The translations under genes and the position numbers were made by a program. A stretch of DNA of 36,054 nucleotides from positions 1-36,054 of the forward strand of contig CALXML010000011.1 of NCBI GenBank assembly GCA_944389465.1, written 5' to 3'. Numbering within the stretch: the stretch's first letter is position 1; every line of letters begins with the position of its first letter. The DNA is from an uncultured Alphaproteobacteria bacterium (lineage in GTDB: Bacteria; Pseudomonadota; Alphaproteobacteria; Rs-D84). Below are positions 31,818 through 36,054 of the stretch, piece by piece. The notes beneath the pieces were generated by a model. That model was not told the origin of the DNA. It searched no databases and was given only the letters and a program-made list of their open reading frames with translations.

Positions 31818-34800
31818 TTAATAGCCTAACTCTTCCTCTTTTGCTACTTCTTGTTTGATGCATTCGTTCAGCCAATCTAGTGAATCTTTTGCCCACATAC
31901 GAACTAGTTGATTGGGATGATCATGTAAATTCTGAAACAATGGAACATACTGTCTATAATAATCAGAAGTATTTCCCCACCAAGTAAAATTATTAATACG
32001 GGCACTAATTATATCCAAATCTTCTTTTGTTTCTGCCGAATCTATGAAATATTTTATTATCGGGCTCCAATCTATTTGCTCGTTTGAACCATCTAACAGA
32101 TTTGCAATATCGACAATACAATTCTTTACGTTCTTTTGTGTGGATTTATCAATAGATTGCAAATATGCCGGAATTTGATCATCTAAATGCTTTGAAAATA
32201 TATATGGCGACGCTCCATATTTACCATTAAATCCATCCCCCAACAAGCCCATCCATCCAGACAGCCAAATACTATCTTCTTGAGCTAGAGCCTGTAAAAC
32301 ATGTGGCAACATTATTGTTGGATGTTTTTCTATTAAATTTTTTATTGTTTCTGAAGCATAATTATTGTGCTGCAATCCGCGAGAAGTGTCTGATACAGCT
32401 GCCGTTTTAAAAGCATCAAAAATAGTTGATGCCTCTTCTGGGCTCCAATCTATTTTGTGAATAACGTTACTTACATGGTGCCCACTCATAGGATCTTTAA
32501 AAACAAATAGTATATTTTCTGTCTTTGCTAAGATAGCAAATATCAATTTCTTGCAATCTTCTGATAAGGCTTTACCGCTATGCTGGTAATAATCCAGCGT
32601 TTCTATAATAAACTGACAAGACTCTGTTCCGAATGTATTGTATACCGTCTGCAAGAAATTTATAACTTGTTCTATATCAACAGAATTTTTAAGATTAATA
32701 CTGAGGCCACCAATTTGTAATTGTAACAACGAAATTTTTTCCTGTGATATCAATTCTAATATACTATCTATATCAGACTCTAAAAATCTACCATGAACAA
32801 CCCAAATAAGCCTAATAACTCCATTTTTAGCTACCCATCTTTCATCCCGAAGAATCCCTGTTAAGATACTGTCTATATAAGAAGGATCTCGTTTCCATAT
32901 TTCGTGCATAGCGACAGCGAGCAATGAATAATTATCATTATCCGTCGCCATATGTAAAGCCATCAAACGATTTACAAACTCTTTATAATCCGCTATACAA
33001 GAGCCTATTCTGGATGCAAAATCATTAATATTTCCGGCGTTTTTACTTATAAAAAACGGCAATGAATTGTATAAATGTTCTGTATTGGCTAAATATGCGT
33101 CTGCAATTTCTTCCGATTTCTGCTTCATCAAAGAATGCGCATGTTTAAAATCTAGCTTGTCTTCTGTTTCCATAAAATACGCAACATCCCATTCTGATGG
33201 GACTATATAAAGCTCAAACAATGATTCTAGGTCTCTATCAGCTTTCGCCAGAAGCCTGTCTCTATACTCTATTAGTTTTTCAAAACCCTTGTCAGTATTA
33301 AAACGTGAATTTGCTACAAAAGTCGATACATAATCCGGAAATTTTTCCAACAGAGAAGAAACTAATGGCTTATACTTTTCAAACAGGCTATTCATCAATA
33401 GAGGGTTGGTTTTATTACCAATAATCTTCAGCAACTCTTTTTTTAGCTCATCATCGGCAGTATTGTTTATCTCCAGCAATATATTTCCCAACATATCAAA
33501 ATATGTCCCTACTTCTGACCATGTTTTTGGGGTGTAATATTTTAAAGTCCTTGCGCCTTGAGATTCCGCCCCAGCCATACAACTATAATGACCGCCATTA
33601 TCCAAGCCTTTATCTATCATCTTTAAGATTATATCTTTCCCTTGTTGGAATTCTGGAATTAAAGATCGCAGCCAATTGGCACGTTGTTCCAATGATGCTT
33701 CTGTCGGCGCAAGAAAAACTTGCATTGTTTGAATCAAAACACCTGTTGCATTATTTCCAATACTCTCATTTTCTCCTTTTGCTAATCTGAACAAAAGCGC
33801 TGCTGCTCTTTCATACAAATCTTTATGAAACATTATTTTTTCTAATGTCCACACTATGCGTCTACGATGCTCAGTGAGCTTATCTCTCATATCATCATCT
33901 GTCCATCCATCAAACGCATACTCTAATGATTTCATTGCCAAGTCTGGTGCAATTTCAGCAAATTGGCCGAACAGCTCATTACTTGGCGAATTAAGCAATT
34001 CGGCATTAGAAAAAGGGGATGTCTTGTCTCCGATAAAAGATTTTACAAATTCACTAACATTATCTAAATATTTTATTTTTTTCATAAAACGCTCTTGCAA
34101 AGCAAATGGTAACGCTTTGTAATATCTATTGACTATATCTGGATGCGTTTTTTCGTTCCACTTTCTTGCCAAATGAACCGCTAACGGGAACGGTTGAACG
34201 GAAATAGAAAATCCTTTTTGTTGTATTATTTTACGTTCACGAAATTCATTATAAACTTCAAAAACTTCATTCTTATCAAGTTCAAATACATCTATTATCT
34301 TATCTATCTCGTTTGGGTCTGCAAGCTCCCTACCTGCATATCCGCGACAGGTCCCAGACATTCCCGGCCGACAACCTATTTTAGTAAACAGTGACAAAAT
34401 CATAAGAATTTTTATTTTTGATGGCTCGTATTTACCTGTTCGATCTCTCAAAAGCAATTTATATATGTCTGCATCATGAAAACGGCCCAATTTGACAGTT
34501 TCACCTCTTGACAAGGAGTCTTTAATTTCTTGCGCGATATGTATAGCAAATCGTGGGAACCCATCTGCAGCATTAACTACAGCAGCTTGCGTATGTTCTT
34601 CTAGCTCTGGTGCAACCTGTCTAACAATATCCGCAACTACTTCATTAGATAATTTATTAAATTTTAATTCTTCCGACCTGTCATATGAATCATAATCTAT
34701 TGTAACTAAAGTAATTTGGCCTCCAGAAATAATTCGTTTAATCGCTTGTAGCTCATCTTTGTCACATTCATCAATAATTAATATAAACGGCTTATTTTGA

Positions 34801-35588
34801 TCTAATGTTCTCAGAAACGGCATTAAAAAAATTAGTTCACATTTAGGCACATAAATTATTCTTCTTTGGTCTTCTTTGTGCATACGATTACAGGCTTCCA
34901 AAACAGTACGTGTTTTTCCTATTCCTGCCAAGCCACTAATATTAGATACTGGATTTTGTAATATACGATCTTTTATCTCTTCGACAAAAGAATTTAGTTT
35001 ATCATCTAATTGAAACTTATTTATGCCATCTCTAGTGTTCCATTCATCAAGAGATTCGGCCCCAACTTTAAGCCATGCATCTCTCAAATCCGGTTTTAAA
35101 TCAAAGATTACATCTTGATGTAAATTTACCCAATTCTGCACATCTTCCGCATCCAGAAACACTGCTGTTGTTTTCCTCGCCCCAATTTCATTTAATGCAT
35201 ATTTCATTGCGTTCAAACGAGCTTCTTTAAGTTGTGATGGAATATGATCTTTTGTCGAAACAATAACAAAATCATAGCCTGCTAACAATTTTTTACGCAA
35301 TGCTATATGGGCATCACTACTTATTTCGCTGCCACATTGAGCTGGGGACATGCTTGTTGCTTTTAATTGAAAGATTGTTTGAGTTGACGGAATAAACTTA
35401 TCTAGCACAGTTTTTATTTTACCATGTAAAATGGCATCTATTCCTCCGTCTCCAACTGTATCATTGGAACAAACATCAAATTCACAAGGTTTGAATCCTT
35501 CTGCCAATAACAGCTGTTTTGTAAGCCTGGTCAGTTCCTTATCATTTAAATTCTTAATAGTATTGATATCTATTTCATAGTATCTCAT
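31818..35588 (-). CDS. Mrr-like nuclease + STAND NTPase, Avs-like defence protein
   Basis: 1256 aa from the ATG at 35588 (GAGGAAATAT upstream). N-terminus (about 1-160): Mrr-type PD-(D/E)XK nuclease with GDGGID (46-51) and the QLK variant of ExK (74-76). Next a STAND NTPase with Walker A GLAGIGKT (219-226), Walker B FILIIDECD (268-276) and a winged-helix-like region. The last about 750 residues are all helical, consistent with TPR/HEAT-like sensor repeats. This nuclease-STAND-repeat order is that of Avs antiphage sensors, especially the Mrr-bearing type. Function as defence is inference. Convergent with the DUF488 gene; its own promoter faces RNA D. Confidence 0.85.
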   Translation of the reverse strand: MRYYEIDINTIKNLNDKELTRLTKQLLLAEGFKPCEFDVCSNDTVGDGGIDAILHGKIKTVLDKFIPSTQTIFQLKATSMSPAQCGSEISSDAHIALRKKLLAGYDFVIVSTKDHIPSQLKEARLNAMKYALNEIGARKTTAVFLDAEDVQNWVNLHQDVIFDLKPDLRDAWLKVGAESLDEWNTRDGINKFQLDDKLNSFVEEIKDRILQNPVSNISGLAGIGKTRTVLEACNRMHKEDQRRIIYVPKCELIFLMPFLRTLDQNKPFILIIDECDKDELQAIKRIISGGQITLVTIDYDSYDRSEELKFNKLSNEVVADIVRQVAPELEEHTQAAVVNAADGFPRFAIHIAQEIKDSLSRGETVKLGRFHDADIYKLLLRDRTGKYEPSKIKILMILSLFTKIGCRPGMSGTCRGYAGRELADPNEIDKIIDVFELDKNEVFEVYNEFRERKIIQQKGFSISVQPFPLAVHLARKWNEKTHPDIVNRYYKALPFALQERFMKKIKYLDNVSEFVKSFIGDKTSPFSNAELLNSPSNELFGQFAEIAPDLAMKSLEYAFDGWTDDDMRDKLTEHRRRIVWTLEKIMFHKDLYERAAALLFRLAKGENESIGNNATGVLIQTMQVFLAPTEASLEQRANWLRSLIPEFQQGKDIILKMIDKGLDNGGHYSCMAGAESQGARTLKYYTPKTWSEVGTYFDMLGNILLEINNTADDELKKELLKIIGNKTNPLLMNSLFEKYKPLVSSLLEKFPDYVSTFVANSRFNTDKGFEKLIEYRDRLLAKADRDLESLFELYIVPSEWDVAYFMETEDKLDFKHAHSLMKQKSEEIADAYLANTEHLYNSLPFFISKNAGNINDFASRIGSCIADYKEFVNRLMALHMATDNDNYSLLAVAMHEIWKRDPSYIDSILTGILRDERWVAKNGVIRLIWVVHGRFLESDIDSILELISQEKISLLQLQIGGLSINLKNSVDIEQVINFLQTVYNTFGTESCQFIIETLDYYQHSGKALSEDCKKLIFAILAKTENILFVFKDPMSGHHVSNVIHKIDWSPEEASTIFDAFKTAAVSDTSRGLQHNNYASETIKNLIEKHPTIMLPHVLQALAQEDSIWLSGWMGLLGDGFNGKYGASPYIFSKHLDDQIPAYLQSIDKSTQKNVKNCIVDIANLLDGSNEQIDWSPIIKYFIDSAETKEDLDIISARINNFTWWGNTSDYYRQYVPLFQNLHDHPNQLVRMWAKDSLDWLNECIKQEVAKEEELGY

Positions 35589-35620
35589 ATATTTCCTCGA
35601 CAAAAATTCATTATATAATT

Positions 35621-35650
35621 AGTATATACAATATAAAGTTCTAAAATCAA
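35621..35650 (-). promoter_or_regulatory. Promoter of the Mrr-STAND gene
   Basis: Minus strand TTGATT (35650-35645), 18 bases, TATACT (35626-35621). Predicted start about 35614, leader about 26 bases with GAGGAAA. Confidence 0.55.
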
Positions 35651-35666
35651 GACATTAACAATAAAC

Positions 35667-35695
35667 TTGATTTACTTTGTTTATCACGATACACT
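35667..35695 (+). promoter_or_regulatory. Promoter of structured RNA D
   Basis: TTGATT (35667-35672), 17 bases, TACACT (35690-35695). Predicted start about 35702, at the first base of the GAATCC hairpin. Confidence 0.6.
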
Positions 35696-35701
35696 CCCCT
35701 T

Positions 35702-35904
35702 GAATCCAATGGGAATTGGGTTCGGGGCTGTGGTGGCCCGCAGACGCGGCAAGTAGTATAATAATTATTATGTCGTTAAACTCCCCCGACTGAGGTCGGG
35801 GAGCCGTTTTGCTATAAAACAGGGCTTTGCCTGAAGGCTGCGGAGCATTCGTTTGCTGACACCAACTCCCCGACCGTCAATTTCATTGGCGGTCATTAAT
35901 TTAT
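35702..35904 (+). ncRNA. Structured RNA D (new family with A and C)
   Basis: 5' hairpin GAATCC/GGGTTC (35702-35723). Closing stem pairs GGGG, TGGTG, GCAGACG (35724-35746) with CGTTTGC, CACCA, CCCC (35850-35871). Internal hairpins include CTCCC-CGAC/GTCG-GGGAG (35781-35803) and GTTTT/AAAAC (about 35806-35819). The 3' end is a 10-bp stem GACCGTCAAT/ATTGGCGGTC (35872-35894) followed by ATTAATTTAT. Same order of parts as RNA C but with nearly all stem bases changed. No ORF fits; most of the 466-base stretch after the Mrr-STAND start is this RNA. Confidence 0.8.
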
Positions 35905-35906
35905 AA

Positions 35907-36054
35907 AAACAGGGAATTGGTGTGGATATTACAAAATCTATTGTTTCGGCATTTATAAACCTGCAGCAAAAACATCGTTTTTTGTATCAGAGGCGGATTT
36001 TCAGGCATCTTTTACCTGGGAACTGATGCAGGTATTTCAAGATCGCCCAGACGT
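35907..36054 (+). pseudogene. Possible truncated or frame-broken ORF at window edge
   Basis: After RNA D one frame reads QGIGVDITKSIVSAFINL and stops near 36024; the overlapping frame is open to the window end (YYKIYCFGIYKPAAKTSFF... VSEADFQASFTWELMQVF). GVDITK resembles the start of IS110-type DEDD transposases. Either a remnant with a frameshift or chance; the window ends too soon to tell. Confidence 0.3.

Larger units (their letters stand above)
30464..36054. mobile_element. Acquired accessory region, left end and body (right end outside window)
   Basis: Starts near the ACAGGGAAT cluster. GATC, absent in the preceding 30.8 kb, appears at 30849 and 13 more times by 36044. Codon habits also change in the big NTPase gene. 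Contents: a dual-OB protein, a DUF488 protein, a Mrr-STAND NTPase, RNA D. No integrase or tRNA-bounded att site is visible, so the mechanism of entry is unknown. Confidence 0.55.

Noticed and set aside
1-36054. CRISPR array
   Set aside because: No evenly spaced direct repeats of 24-40 bases were seen; the ACAGGGAAT copies are short and irregular.

Overview
The window looks like the chromosome of an uncultured, AT-rich alphaproteobacterium, probably host- or gut-associated (lineage is inference). Supporting markers are a DUF2155 protein, a TrcR/DUF1013 regulator next to rpoD, an AddA-type helicase, an IhfB-like protein and the rpsP-rimM-trmD-rplS operon. Most of the window is dense housekeeping DNA; the last ~5.5 kb looks like acquired accessory DNA that continues past the right edge.

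Layout. 1-4614: tRNA-Gly(CCC), glutamate dehydrogenase, a lipoprotein, and the ribosomal operon carrying an extra cysteine-rich ORF. 4624-6092: an AbiEii-like nucleotidyltransferase translationally linked to a metallophosphoesterase. 6192-11057: a rightward cluster of envelope proteins, TsaD, two divergent tandem paralogs and XseA. 11058-18629: PAP2 phosphatase, a structured RNA (A), RecN, AddA split into helicase and nuclease ORFs, and a large membrane-anchored coiled-coil protein. 18674-23878: an unidentified structured RNA (B) and a leftward cysS-trcR-rpoD-tmk block. 24099-25776: tRNA-Ser(GCU), structured RNA (C), and two small unknown genes, the first behind a leader peptide and attenuator. 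25803-30246: a fused AccD-AccA with IhfB, a 1-Cys peroxiredoxin, an alkyltransferase-like protein, a lipoprotein and a GH108-like lysozyme. 30464-36054: accessory DNA with a dual-OB protein, a DUF488 protein, a 1256-aa Mrr-nuclease/STAND-NTPase protein resembling Avs antiphage sensors, and structured RNA (D).

Three observations stand out. (1) Reading by eye I find no GATC from base 1 to 30,848, then 14 from 30,849 to 36,044; this marks the right end as foreign and suggests the host excludes GATC. (2) RNAs A, C and D share one architecture (long-range closing stem, internal CCCGA/TCGGG hairpin, terminal GACC-stem terminator) although the closing-stem sequences differ completely, so pairing is conserved by compensatory change. 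This appears to be an undescribed multicopy RNA family. (3) Several genes have good sigma70-type promoters whose predicted +1 falls within a few bases of the ATG, suggesting leaderless transcripts, and the housekeeping sigma factor has Asn in place of a near-invariant region 2.3 Trp.

Functional themes are translation and tRNA modification (S16, RimM, TrmD, L19, TsaD, CysS), recombination and repair (XseA, RecN, AddA, ATL), and defence or conflict (AbiEii pair, Mrr-STAND island). No CRISPR array, intact insertion sequence or rRNA gene was seen.
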